DNA of 64,000 nucleotides, taken from the NCBI GenBank assembly GCA_023853785.1, contig JAJIRX010000522.1, forward strand, positions 124,001 through 188,000, read 5' to 3'. Shown in pieces: positions 1-12,307 of this stretch (its first letter is position 1; every line of letters starts with the position of its first letter). Both the position numbers and the translations under genes were made by a program. The notes under the pieces are model-generated. The model was not told the DNA's origin. It searched no databases and was given only the letters and a program-made list of their open reading frames with translations. The stretch is from Psilocybe azurescens. Lineage: Eukaryota; Basidiomycota; Agaricomycetes; Agaricales; Agrocybaceae.

Positions 1-852
1 TGAAACTGTTCTTAAAATGGAGGACCTTCCAGAACAGTGCTCGACTTACGTGCAGGGACAAGATTCACTAAGAAAACACCAGGGGCAGTGCTCAGAGAAA
101 ATTGCTCGGTGGCCTCATCAGCCAAAGTGATGAATGGATCCTGCTTTTCCTTGATCTCGTAACCATGCGAGATGCGTAGAATAATGGCCCCAGCCGTTCT
201 GTGGCAAAAGATGGATGTCTATAAATGAACGTTCTTCTAGCCAAAGAAGATGACATCTACAAATTAAAACCACGCCTACTCACTTTCGTACATGGGCAGC
301 CAGATCACCAGGATTTGACAGGGTTCTTTTCAGGAACTGACGGGTTTCTGTCTCCTCCACGGTGTAAAAGCGCGACATGGCGGAATGCGTGCCAATGACC
401 TGGTGGAATAACTTGCGATAGTTGCGGAAACGTTCACCATATGCAATGAGAACAAGGGTGTTTTTCCAGCCGACCATTTCCCCTCCCATCTGCATTACCG
501 GTCTGTCAGAATAGACAGAGCTTTTCTTGTCAAGCATTTCAATTGCTTGATCTATAGTATTCAGAATTACTATTTGCTGGCCGAATACAGAGACGGAAAC
601 GATATCGCCTATGACAATTCCTGTCAATGCATGTTCTAACAGGTGAGTTGGTGACATCCATACCCCATTTCTTCCCCCACTCCGCAAAAGTAAACCATTC
701 CTGAGACGAAGGCATGTCAAGAAGATTACCGATGAAGGGCAGCTTCCGGGGACCTGGGGAAGAGGCTCCGATTTCTTTGTTAAAAGTTTCTTCAAGAGAA
801 TTCCGGCAAAGGCGAAGGCTGCATACTCGAGGAAGGGAAAACGACTAGCCAT
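1..852 (-). CDS. Cytochrome P450, N-terminal part (runs off left edge)
   Basis: Heme-thiolate monooxygenase of the fungal microsomal type. The chosen start (codon at 852-850) gives a short N-terminus with one hydrophobic anchor (FLEYAAFAFAGILL). It is followed by the Pro-rich hinge and the P450 signature GPRKLPFIGNLLDMP, then SQEWFTFAEWGKKWG. After an intron at about 621-663 it reads IVILNTIDQAIEMLDKKS, YSDRP and the helix-C region YGERFRNYRKLFHQ. A second intron at about 201-282 leads to TAGAIILRISHGYEIKEKQD, and a third donor lies near the window edge. The heme-binding Cys lies outside the window. The hinge and GPRK block are in different frames: the run at 752-759 looks one C short. An upstream in-frame Met at 903 exists but would displace the anchor. 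Subfamily cannot be fixed; the motifs resemble the large Agaricomycete families with OrdA-like hits. Confidence 0.88.
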
Positions 853-2704
853 GATAACAGCTTCGTCAAGAAATGGTGAAGGCCAACAGGAAGGGGGATC
901 CACAGTGCTTATATTATCTAGGTTGGCAACAATATAAGCTTTTCAAGGTTGCTCGGAGATTTGCTACTCGCATTTGCTTTGGCAACCCTAGGCCGAAAAG
1001 GGTTTCTAGGGGCTGGACTAAATCCTCGGAAACGTTACATACTGGTCTTCAACATAGTATCAATACTTACGCCCCAATGATGCGAATAGAATAGCGTTAA
1101 TCCTTAGGAACTCACCGGCGCCATCCCGGGAGTCAGTGTGGCATCCATCACTGGAGCCTTTGTGGCAGAAATCCGATCTGCACCGTCCCGAGAAAAGCGG
1201 TACGCTTACAAAATTTTTAAGCCGCGGGAACCACAGCGAAAGTGCGTTTTCAGCCTCGGGCCTCTCAGGTGTCACAATTGTCAATCATCCTCCTGAACAT
1301 TTTGGACGCCAACAGTGACGTATGTTCTTGCTTAGTGATCCATTGACCAACTGCAATGCAAATTGGAGGAAAAGATGAAAACCTTCGGATGTCTTCGGGA
1401 TTGCAAGATTACTGTCCGCCGAGAACGGCTTTCGGGTTCCTCCATATACTTGTCCCTAGCAAGTTGCACAAGTTCAAGAGCCTGCTACAACAAATTACCG
1501 GGACACTACCAGCCCGGGAACCTCTCAGCAGGCTATGAGGCGCGGCGAAGCCACAGCCAGATAACTATAAACGCTCCACTAAGAAAAGAAAGAAAGAAAG
1601 AAAGAAAAAAGAGCCCGGAAAATTCATAGCAGGACTTAAAATTTAATCCCTCGCATAAAACTTGATGATACAAATTCGACACACTAGATTATTATACAAG
1701 GCATCCAAATCAAATCAATGGTCTACACTGGTCTAAGCTGGATATTTTCACCCCTTTTTGTTAAAACAAGCTCCTACGATCCGTTGCTCAATGCCTCAAT
1801 GTTGGATAGAGGTCAGCTTGACATGTAAATACTGTGGCGTACCTGAGTGCAACTCGTGATATTGCCTGCTTCTACCTTGAGTCAGGAGAATTTGGGCCCC
1901 ACAGTAGAATTGCCATTGCTCAGAGGATGATTGGTGAGGTATATGTGGATGTCGGCGGAGCTCTGAACAGCAGCAGTGCTGTATATAGATACTGTACTTC
2001 GTTCTGTATATAAATATGTCGATCCTTGTCAGTCTGAGATCGAGTCCGGCATGTTGAATTTCTTCATCGACTTCTGGGTCATCTCTGCATGTGCCATAGG
2101 TGTAGCAAGTTGCATAATAATGTGTTCTTCTGTCCCAATTCTCACCCGACTTCACTTTCACTCATCACATTCCCATAGCCATTGCTGCCTACAGAGGGGA
2201 CAGTATAATTCCAGCAACGAAAGGCATCCCTAAAAAAAATAAGGGTCCCGTGATAACAGCTCCAATCGCGGACGCGCGTGTCGCGTGAGTCATTGCCAGG
2301 GTCGGGTTTATCATCAAATAATGGTGGTGAGGATGGAAGTGGCTTGGTGCCGGTGAGGGAGAAAAGCACTGGAGGGGTTCAGGAAATTGGGAACCTTGAA
2401 TGGCCACACCCGCCACCACAGTGTACCTAGAAAAGGACAAACGAACAGATAAATTATTGTAGTCAAGGCTGTGCTTATAACAACGTTTCTGGGCATCAAT
2501 TCACATTTAATCAGATACATATACATATGTAGGCCCTCGGTTAATTCTGCTAAGAGATTAGAGGTTGTCCCATCTGCAATGGAGAAATTTTATCTACTTT
2601 CATGTCCAAACAAAAACCAACATAAGACTCTTACTTTCAAGCCATCTTCTGATTCATCAAGTCTTCATTACTTGCTTTTGACATCTAGAGGGTTTACAGC
2701 TAAG
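853..2704. other. Intergenic, no supportable gene
   Basis: Only short ORFs without recognisable domains or splice-supported continuity. The minus strand at 1796-2440 has hydrophobic runs (for example AIGAVITGPLFFLGMPFVAG) broken into frames. It could be part of a small membrane-protein gene, but I cannot build a model. An AAAG microsatellite lies at 1581-1610. Confidence 0.5.
1581..1610. repeat. (AAAG)n microsatellite
   Basis: About seven imperfect copies of AAAG on the plus strand, in non-coding sequence. Confidence 0.9.
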
Positions 2705-3034
2705 ATGTCTGATGACTTCTGTGGGCTCTGCTGCATACTCTGTGCATGTCTAGGCAAGTCCTTCTCCAGCAAGAAGTCTACAGACCTGTTAAAAATGCTA
2801 TCCATCATATTTCAGGCCTCGCAGGGCAAGATGGTTTTATTGGTTGTATGTATCCTTTTGACCTGTGCATTCATTCTGGAATTGATTCATTTGGTCATAT
2901 CCCATACAGGCAAATGTTTTCCAGTAAATCACAAAGCAGATGGAGAGGCTGCCAATGCCGCTCACGCACAAGAATCTGAGCTATTCAATCAAGTTCAGCC
3001 AACACACCATTCATTGATAAATTTCAATTACTAG
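2705..3034 (+). CDS. Hypothetical small Cys-rich, one-helix membrane protein
   Basis: Single-frame ORF of 109 residues. It starts MSDDFCGLCCILCACLG, a Cys cluster, and later has one strong hydrophobic helix (VLLVVCILLTCAFILELIHL) and a polar tail. Cys-rich short proteins with a similar opening exist in basidiomycetes, but I cannot show homology. An ORF of this size can occur by chance, and the frame is open further upstream to 2471. No function is proposed. Confidence 0.3.
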   Translation: MSDDFCGLCCILCACLGKSFSSKKSTDLLKMLSIIFQASQGKMVLLVVCILLTCAFILELIHLVISHTGKCFPVNHKADGEAANAAHAQESELFNQVQPTHHSLINFNY

Positions 3035-3444
3035 CTGACATATAGTAGAGTCATTGTCTATCATCGTTGAATAAAATTATGGTCCATGAGAGAAATCGGG
3101 ATCAAACAGACATGCCAGTCTGTTAAGGCAGGCTGAAGAGTTGAATCGACCATCCAGCTTTCCATTAGGCCTCAATAGACTCATTTTTTCGTTAATTTGA
3201 GCTGCCGTTTATGGCAGCTCGTACATGAGATTACTGAAGATGAGCAGAGTGTGATTCATGAGATCTGCATTCATTACGAATTTAAAAATAATAGGGCTTG
3301 CTAGGCTTAGCCTTTAGGTCATTCAAAAACAAGGTTAACCCCTATACCATTCTGCCACGTGACTGGAAATCTAGGTTAACCAGGAAACTAGATCGTGGGT
3401 GTGTTCTCAACGCCCATGAGCGACAAATTGTAACTTCAACGCAT

Positions 3445-6400
3445 ATGGCAGTCCTGAATCAAGTACAGAACTTATTGCGGTCAACAGACCAAGTTAAAGT
3501 CGTTCTAGATGCCACGCTCGTTACGACCTCGGAGTCAGCTCAAGATGCGCAGAGTAGACGAGTTTTGGCTGTCATTTCGCATAAAGATGACTGGAATCTC
3601 ACAGAGGAAGGATGGTGAGCTCATTATGTTTGGGCCTGATGAATCAAATCTGAAAATACCAGTCTCTTTGTGTGCAAGTATAAAACAAATTTGAGCGGTC
3701 AGCCCAACTCGGAGGAACTCGATATTCAACGTGTTTTTCCGATCTATGGGGAATTTTCGATTGTTATCAGCCAGATGCGTCGTGGAATGAGCCAAACTGA
3801 TGCACCTCAGACGATTGGAATGTCAAGGTCGAAGTCAGTGCTCGAGCAACCCCGCGCTGGTAAGATTATGGCATGATCTACAATCAAAACTGATTTTGTT
3901 GTCCAGTCATTACACTCAGTGTCACTCCCGCGGAAGGCCTACCTAATGATGCTCACCCACCGACATTTTTCACGTACGATGTGCAAGGGCTGAGGAGCGT
4001 GGTGACTGAGTGTAAACAACTCAAAGAAGTATCCGGTGCGTTTCAGTTGATCATCTGTACCGCGCACCGTCTCAAACATAGCAATGAACTTCTAGATGTC
4101 GACGCCAACGCCATAATTAACCTCGCATCGTCTGCCACATACTTTAGCTGGCTGAGACCTTATTTTACTAAACGCACTACCGTCGCTTCTCGTGCGTATT
4201 TTGATTTCTTTTCATCCACCAGAGCGAACATTGACATTTGTTCGGTAAAGTCACAACAACACTGCAAGACCTACGCCAGACTATCCGTCCCTTAATTGAT
4301 CGACTGTCCCCTGCATGTGCGGGCTTATGGGGGACGACCATGCAGATGCACAGGTCATTAGAGACGAATGGATTCGAGCGAAATCACGCTGGGAAGCAAG
4401 GAAGCAGCATGGGGGTAGGAAGCTAACGTGAGTTGTCGCTGTTGCGTCCTCACATTGACTTAATCCTTCTGGGAAGCATAGGTTAAGACTGGGAACTTTT
4501 AACGTGAACGGGAAGATGCCATCACAGGACTTATCTGCGTGGATTCAGGGAAATAGTAGCACAAAAACGAGGCCAGACAAGTTTGAAGTTGATGTAACAG
4601 GCGGTGGTGGGATTGCACCTCGCTTCCACCGCTAAAGACGGTGTCACCTATCTCACTGGGTGATGCCGGTATGAATCCGTTCAATTGGGGTATGTATACA
4701 TTTACCGCCATTTCTCAGATTCTTTATCCCAAACTTTAATCAGTTTCTGGTAACGCTACTACTTCACAACCAATCTTACCTCCACCTCCACCTCCACCTC
4801 CATAGACTCCGACGGAAATGACGTACCCATTCCCGCCTCTCTGCCCGTAGACCCGTCCGATCCCGACCCCGACTTGTTCGTGTTAGGTTTCCAGGAGTTG
4901 GACTTGTCCACTGAGGCGTTGATTTACTCAACAGGGACGATGAGAGAGGATGCGTGGTGCAATGCTATTTTTGCCTCGCTTGGTGAGAAAGGGGAGAAAT
5001 ATGAAAAGGTATGTCTCGACAACAAGATTTTTTGCCGATGCACTTTGCATTTGCCATACTCACACTGGATATTATAGCTGACTTCGAAACAACTTGTGGG
5101 GATGTTAATTGTAGTGATCGTTAAGAAAACGTTGAGTTCTTGTTTTGGAGGTGTGAGGACCGCCATGTCGGGGGCGGGGATCTTGGGCATCATGGTATGT
5201 CGTTTCAAGTATTTTTGAGTATCACTGGATCTCTATTCTCCGATGTGTCATTCGGATATTGCGAAGATTCGAATAGTTTATCTGATATTCTACTAACTGA
5301 ATTAATGTAGGGAAACAAAGGAGGGACCGCTGTTCGTCTGTCTTTCACTCCTCCTGCTTCGGTGGACAGTAGGGACTCGGAATCGACGACTACAGAAGAC
5401 ACAACGACATTGACACCAGGCACTTCACCTTCTCCTGGAGCGTCATCCGTTACCTCCCCAGGGCCAACGACGCTCACGTTCGTTAACGCACATCTAGCTG
5501 CCTTCGATGAGATGGCGGAGAAAAGGAATTCGGACTTCATGGATCTCTCGAGGAAGTTAACGTTCGAGGGTAGTAGTGCATCAGGTCAAGGTGAGGAAGG
5601 GGAGACTGCGGCTGATGACCCCTTATATGCCGGGATGGATCCGAATGCAGGCGAAGGCGGGACAGGGAGGTCGATGTTGAGTGTATATGAATCGGATGTG
5701 TTGTTTTGGCTCGTACGTCCCGTTTTGCCGTTCGTTCGATTGGCTTCGAAGAACGACTTTCTGAATCTGTTTTGTTTATCTGTTCTAACGAACTTTACAT
5801 GGGGTTCATTTATCGTTTAACGTATAGGGAGGTAAGTCTCTTCATTTCAATTTTTTTCCCTAAATGAAAAGGAGGTGTGCTATGTGCTTCGCCCTTAGAT
5901 CTCAACTACAGAGTGGACCTTCCGGATACACACATGAGGAATACTTTAAGGGACGACGAGTGGAATGGCAAAGAAAAATTTGAGGCATTGCTGAGATTTG
6001 ACCAGGTTCGCTTTTTCCTTTTAGCATGTTTGCATTTCCCGTCTATATGGCTATCATCATCTCGACTTTCCATTTTAGTTAAAGAAGGCAATGCGCGATA
6101 AAAAAGCATTTGAAGGCTTCATAGAAGGGCCAATAGAACACATGCCGTATGTTCTCTGAGTTTAAGTATTCTCTATCATCTCCCTAAGGTTTTATCTCTT
6201 GGGACTACGCAGAACGTATCGGTTTAGTCCAGGATTGATGATGGATAAACTTGGGTATGATCTCAAGTGCGTATACTCTTATCGTCTCGTTCACCTATAT
6301 CATTGTTCTGAGCATTTTGATCTTCTCCTTCAACATCCGTTTTAATAGACGGAAACCTGCTTGGACGGATCGGGTTCTGTACATGCACAGCTCGGCATGT

Positions 6401-8222
6401 CGTGTCGAGCAACTCTCCTATACTGGTCATCCAGAGATCGTCATGAGCGATCATAGACCAGTTTCAGCTGATTTCGTGGTGGATGTGAGTGACTTATCCC
6501 CACCCCAATTTCATCGCTTTTCTGCAGAGAAGTGGTAGCGTAATGCAAGCTACGGTAGCATATCTGACAATGGGCTTTTAGATGGATTTTTACGATGTAG
6601 AAACCCTGCAATTAAATGCCAGGGACTTGTTTGACCAAGTACATGACCTTGACGGGGAGAGCGCGCATCAGAGGGGAGGGCTGAAGGTCGATAACACCTA
6701 TGTTGATTTTGACAAGGTCTCGTGAGTCTCTTTCCTTAAGACTAGAGTCGGAAAAAAGAGCAGACCCAGGAATAACTTTGGATAGTTACGATACCCAGGT
6801 GCAGCGGAAAATCACTGTCCGGGAACACGAGCAAGGTACGTGCGTTCCGATTGTTTAGCTTTACTATCCTGATTGGATTGGCGGCATTCACAGTACGCAT
6901 GTGCATTTCGATTTGTCCCTGTCCAATTAGATACTCCTATCCGTACGTGACTTGATAACCCCCTTAGTAGCTGCGCTCGTGTTTCACGTCAAACCTCTTA
7001 GATCCTGAATGGTTGCATATCCACCCTATGTTGGTGAGGCCTTTGCTTGGTCTTTGTTTCTGGATCCTTGTCAACCTAATACTTTTATCCTGTCAGGGCG
7101 TTCTTCTCCCAGACGAGGCTACAGAGATTACTTTGACAGCGCACGTGGACAACGAAATTGCCTCTATCCTGAATCAAAAACCTACAGATCTGAGTGGGAC
7201 GCTGATTCTACATACGGTGTTGGGACAGGATCATTTCATTTCTGTCTCAGGCGAATATCGTAAGTAATATCTCAAATTTGATCACAATGTGTAAGTTTGT
7301 TTGCTGACTTCGAGTGGAAAATGTGTTTGAAGAATACACCTGCTTTGCGAACAAATTGTCTAGACTGACTAGGCTTCGCGGTCCGATACGATCCATGAAG
7401 TCACCGAACGATTTGTTGCCGGAGAATAATTCCATTAATGCGCCTCGTGAAATTATGCGGCTTGTTAATTGGATGATGACGAGTACACCAACCTCGGTGA
7501 GACTATATTTTGTCGCCTATGATACCAGGTCTATAGGTGACTAATGTACTCGAAGGAGATGTTCCTGCTACCAGGAGATCCAGAAATTGTGAAAACCATT
7601 CGAGAGGTGGGGCACCGTCTCTCCTCTAACCCAGTTGTCTTTGGAAAGAACTCAGTGTATATCACCGACAGTGCCTTGACACAGGAGATGAGTTCCCATA
7701 TGCTCCAGATACGTTGGATGCGGCAGTCCCGTTGGCATTCGCTACTGCATTGCTTTCGTTCTTGGACTCTCTCAGTGATTCGATAGTGCCTGCTGCGTTA
7801 CATCAACGATGTTTGGAGATGAGCGATCGAGACGAAGCATTTGAGGTCTGTCCTGTGCATATTTTCTAATTTCCATCGACCGTCTTTGTTGACTGAAAAT
7901 CAAGCTGCTCGACGCGCTCCCGCCTACGTCCGTTAATGTTTGTTGAGCTCGGTAAACCCTGTGTATGAGACTGCTGACTGTTTACCAGGTTTGGATATCT
8001 ATTACTGCATTCCTTCATTTTATTTGCCAGGGGTCATCCAAAAACGAGAATTACGCTGAGGAAATTGGTCAGTTTACCTCATGTCATTCACCCGAAGTAG
8101 CTAACATCAACCTTGCAGCGACGGTGTTTGCCAACACTCTTTTGCGCGATGACCCAAGCTCTTTGGCCCTATCGATATCGACAAATGGGAAACGCAAATT
8201 CCTGCTGTATTTTATTTCTTAA
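3445..8222 (+). CDS. OCRL/INPP5B-like inositol polyphosphate 5-phosphatase (5PTase-ASH-RhoGAP)
   Basis: Removes the 5-phosphate from phosphoinositides such as PI(4,5)P2; OCRL relatives act on endosomal and Golgi membranes. The start at 3445 (MAVLNQVQNLLRS) begins a variable N-terminal domain. The catalytic domain shows LRLGTFNVNGKMPSQDL, DLFVLGFQELDLS, GIMGNKGGTAVRL, FVNAHLAA, GDLNYRVDLPD, RKPAWTDRVLY and MSDHRPVSADF, i.e. the metal and catalytic motifs of the family. An ASH-like domain follows (YACAFRFVPVQLDTPI, PEWLHIHP), then a RhoGAP-like domain (EMFLLPGDPEIVKTIREC) and the end KRKFLLYFIS. There are more than ten introns; one exon is only GGAG (5828-5831). The arginine-finger position is Leu, so GAP activity is unlikely. 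Two probable single-base losses lie near 4619 and 4803, around a (CCTCCA)n tract. Upstream start choices cannot be excluded. Confidence 0.92.
4779..4802 (+). repeat. (CCTCCA)4 hexanucleotide repeat in the 5-phosphatase gene
   Basis: Four tandem copies encode a Pro run in a variable insert between the two halves of the catalytic domain. The reading frame changes directly after it, so the copy number or a single C is probably mis-stated in this sequence. Confidence 0.85.
5828..5831 (+). other. 4-nt micro-exon (GGAG) of the 5-phosphatase
   Basis: The exon ending TTG TTT TGG CTC at 5712 is followed by a GTACGT donor. An acceptor (cgtatag) ends at 5827, then GGAG, then a GTAAGT donor at 5832. The next acceptor (cccttag) precedes ATCTCAACTACAGAG. 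Only inclusion of GGAG gives CTC-GGA-GAT-CTC, i.e. the invariant GDLNYR motif in frame. Confidence 0.8.
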
Positions 8223-8644
8223 TCAAGGCTAAGTGTACAAATATATCGAGCAGTGTTCCAAAATGAAGTGGATGTTTATTATTAAACCACGAATACCCCT
8301 ACTAGTCCACTTTAATGCAGGCATATCTCCCAGTCTCGGAGGGACTCTGCACTGGTCGTCCATTACTGTGGATTCGACCGTTGTTTTGGCCCGTTTGAGC
8401 TGTTTTCGGCGAGCCATCGTCAGATAGGCCTAGTATTACAGTGTAACAGCTAAATAATACGTAGTTGGTGCCTCAGATGGAAGAAAGTCGCGATGTGCTT
8501 AAGATCAACGCCCGAAATAAATGAACACGGCACGTTATATATGATGCCGGTACATTCCGGAGCTACAATTGAGCCTTTGCACTGCCCTACAGAGATATAC
8601 GAAGCCGTTTGTGTATTTGGTCACCGCAGTAATCCAGTACATTC

Positions 8645-10335
8645 TTACTCGTCTAAGTTGACGTAGCCATAATCTCCAGTTTCAGGATTTATCCGACGGG
8701 CATAGGTAGACGTTCCTAATACAACCATAAAGGGTTGGCGTCCGGAAGTGCACTTGCTTTTGTATGCGGTTATTGCCCGAGATGAAGATGAAGTTTCGTG
8801 GGTTGGGTAACTTTTGTCACGGTGAAAAAAGGGGAGGTCGTCATCTAATTGATGGTAACCACTCATTTCAAGCCATGGTCCGTCCAATGTCAGTTGTGCG
8901 AGGGATCTGAAACCATTTTCGCAGAATGAAAGTAGAGAGTCCTGAGGTACATGGGCTTCCAGGTCGATGGGCGAAGACGACGAAAACTTGACTCACGATA
9001 TCATTTTCAGAAGAACCATACGTACTGAGTTCAATGTATTCCAGTTTGGATAGCAAGAGTAAGAGCTCCTTGACTTCTTCATCGAAAGGCCAGCTCCAAG
9101 CTTCTCGCGTATTATGAGCTCGCAAACCAAGTCTGACAAGGGAATGAGCGTGATGTGTTGAGAGAGCAGTAAGTAAGTCGGTCGGTGAGCTGAGATCAGG
9201 TGGTCCATTTTGAGGGCGATGGGGACCAAAGCTTCTGAGTTCCAAAACTAGATGCTGCAAATTAGTGTAAGATTCAAGATACGATATGAATCGCGCGTCC
9301 ATTCGAGTATCCGTATATATACGTGAAAGTTTTACCCCTTCCTTTTTGAAGATACTCCATGGTATCCATATTGCGCTTTGATCTTCATAACGAAACCAGA
9401 TCCGAAGGTTGATATTAAGGAAATGGATTTGAGGCTCCTGAGACGGGCTAATGCCAATAGAACGTCTTGTTGTATTTCCTCAGATTGATGGGAGCCTACA
9501 AGTCCAATATGTTCGACGGAAGCAGGTAGTGAATGTATGAGATCAGAGATGGTGTCCGAGTCTCTGGTGGCATTCACATCCAGGCAAACCAAATGCAAAG
9601 ACTGAGAGACAAGATCTTGAACGATCTTTGAAAATGTGCGGGAGCTATGAAATGTGTGGTAGCGATAGTCGGGGGCCCGAAACTTTTCAAGCCATTCGAT
9701 GCACAGCCTAGAAAAGTAAATTATGAGTTTTCAGAATGTACGAGCCAAAGCTTCCTACTCTTTAGGTGAAATATTTTCCAAAGCCTTAGCAATTATTTGA
9801 TGAATCCAAGTTTGCTCATTTTTTCCCGGATACCATCTAGAATCAAGAAGTGACAGGTTACTTCCAATTACAAGATATTAGAGAAAACGGTATTTACATA
9901 ACCTTCTCCACTCGCTTGAATGATTCCAGTGCACGGGTAAGGTTCTTGTGCATACCAATTTCTAACCGTGTTAGTACGCTGGTTGGGTCTTTAAATGATC
10001 CAGAGTAATCGATCACAATAGTACGCGCGAATTTGCTAGCAAGACAGTTTCCGCTTGCCAATGCATTGAGTTGGGCCAGTCTCTTCGCCGGAGGAACTGT
10101 CGGGGTTCCTATATGTATATGTTCGAGCAGTAAAGGCTGGGCAACTGCTCGCAGAACTCTAGAAGACAGACGTAAAGTGCGAAGGACTGGCTTTCCAGGT
10201 GCAATCACAGCCTATTGAGGAAGGTGATTCACTTTAGGAAAATAAAGTCAGAAGGAAATCAGAACTGACCCATTTAATTATCTCATCCAGCAATTCAAGT
10301 GGAACAACGGGTCGATTTTTGATTCCAGCTTGCAT
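8645..10335 (-). CDS. F-box-like protein, Agaricomycete type
   Basis: Likely substrate-recruiting subunit of an SCF ubiquitin ligase, judged from architecture only. The start at 10335 gives MQAGIKNRPVVPLELLDEII, an F-box-like opening. An intron interrupts it after IIKW. It continues VIAPGKPVLRTLRLSSRVLR and QPLLLEHIHI, the usual basidiomycete F-box pattern. Downstream exons carry degenerate leucine-rich repeats (SVEHIGLVG, LRSLKSISLIS, FISYLESYTNLQHLVLELRS, LLLLLSKLEYIELST). The tail ends PETGDYGYVNLDE. Several short introns join the exons, for example before 9302 and between about 9720 and 9900. The 3' end of the gene faces the 3' end of the 5-phosphatase gene. Substrate unknown. Confidence 0.75.
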
Positions 10336-10529
10336 CAAGAATGTTGTGACTTGTCCTCGTTTAACTGACGTGTCGGATTACCACCGGCAGCCTTCGGCAG
10401 CTATCGTCCTTTCAATAATCCAAGTTTGGAATAGTACACAAGGATAAACAAAACGCTCTCCCCACCTCCGCCAACATAAATTTCCTACGAGGCATTCGCA
10501 GTGCTTTTGGCGCCTCATTTCGAGTGCTC

Positions 10530-12307
10530 ATGACAGAAAATACATCAGAGAACACCTTACGAAAGAAACTGAGCGGATACGAACTCTATCGAGATGTGCT
10601 AGGAAGCCCGAAATATGTTGTTGCGCCGATGGTCGAGCAGAGTGAGCTGGTGCGTCCTATCTACGAAATCGCTGAACTGACTCAATGTTAATGGGTGAAT
10701 AGGCCTGGAGGAAGCTATCGAGGCGATATGGTGCTCAAGTACGTTACTTAGCTTCTAGTTCGTCGATGAACGTATTTGACACCATTTACAGCTAATCTAC
10801 ACACCAATGATAAACGCCAAGGTTTGTACCAGCTTTTATTCCTCTTCTCAGCTTTAAACATAGCATCAAAGACAGATGTTTGTCGACGCTACCAACAAAA
10901 CCTACCGTAGAGCCAATTTTGACCTGATATCTGGGCGAAGAGGGTGACCCAACAATCGATCGGCCGCTTATCGTGCAATTCTGTGCGAATGATCCGGAAC
11001 AGCTGCTCACTTCAGCAAAGGTTGTAGAAAAACATTGCGATGCTGTGGACCTGAATTTAGGATGCCCACAAGACATTGCGAAGCGCGGACGATACGGATC
11101 CTTCTTGCAGGATGATTGGGATTTGATCTATAAACTGAGTGAGTCATTCGCTTCTCATCATTCCATCAGGTTACTTATCTCAATAGTTAACATCCTCCAT
11201 GTCAACCTATCGATACCCGTCACCGCCAAGTTTCGTGTGTTTCCGACTGTTGAGAAGACTGTAGAGTACGCCAAAATGTTGGAGCGGGCAGGGGCCCAAA
11301 TCCTGACCTGCCACGGACGACTGAGAGAGCAGAGAGGTCAATTAACAGTGCGCTTTCTTCTATATTTGAGGAACTCTTTGCCTAACTACAACTAGGGTCT
11401 CGCTGATTGGGACAAAATCCGAGCAGTTAAGCAGGCAGTCTCAGTACCTGTCCTCGCAAACGGCAACATCCTGTACCAATCCGACATAGATGCCTGCATC
11501 AAAGCCACGGGTTGTGATGGTGTCATGAGCGCAGAAGGCCAGCTATACAACCCCGCACTCTTTGCTGGAATTGAACACCCCTCGACTCTCCCGATTACGA
11601 CTCAGATGAACAAATCCTCATCCGCCACCCGCGACATGTTGACCTTGCGCTCGAGTATCTGGACGTTGTCATGAGCTTGGAGACCACGACTAGCGTGGGT
11701 GGGATAAAGGGACATCTATTCAAGATTATGCGTCCTGGACTGATGCACGAGCTTGATTTGCGTGACAAGTTGGGCAAAGTCAAGATCAATCCTAAGAAAG
11801 TCAAAGAGTGCATAGGCGCTTACAGAGCCGTGTGTGAAGAGATGAAGTCTCGGATGGAGGTACGTAATGCTTGACATATAAAGTTTTATTTGGTGGCTGA
11901 TTATTCATTAACGCATAGCGCGATGAACAAGCGGTGAAGGGTACCCCTTTGAAGGATCTCATAACCGTCGAGCCTATCACAGGAATCAAAGTGATGCCGC
12001 ACTGGTTGGCGCAGCCTTACTTCCGACCAAGCCCAGAACAGAAAAAAGCATACGGTGAGCCCAATCAATCTGCTCTGAACCCAGCACAGATTCTGACTAT
12101 CCTGATTTATCGTGAATAATAGCACTTGCCAATGCCCCGGAAGAAATGGCTGAAGAAAGCGCAGCACCCTCTCCCTCCAAACCAAAACGACCGCTGGAAG
12201 AGCCAACAGAAGTAGGAGACAATCCCAAGAGATCCCGCATTGTACCAGAAAAGAATGGATCTCTGATACCTGATTGTCTACAAGGGAGTACGATACAGGC
12301 TGCGTAG
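10530..12307 (+). CDS. DUS1: tRNA-dihydrouridine(16/17) synthase (Dus1 type)
   Basis: FMN enzyme that reduces uridines 16/17 in the tRNA D-loop. Start [20 protein letters not shown]. The TIM barrel shows [69 protein letters not shown] (with the catalytic Cys of the NLGCPQ motif), [51 protein letters not shown] and [17 protein letters not shown]. The C-terminal helical part includes [19 protein letters not shown] and a low-complexity tail ending [10 protein letters not shown]. Two apparent frameshifts are present: one extra G in GGG at 10933-10935 (expected SGEEGDPT) and one missing base near 11590-11594 (expected [15 protein letters not shown]). Everything else is intact, so base-call error is the likelier cause. 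Confidence 0.93.

Noticed and set aside
873..1640. Overlapping ORFs of 60-90 codons on both strands
   Set aside because: No motifs, no splice continuity, and compositions typical of chance ORFs.
10930..10940. Short intron or programmed frameshift in DUS1
   Set aside because: An intron here would be only about 34 nt and would remove conserved residues. No slippery heptamer or downstream structure is evident, and the same kind of indel recurs across the window.
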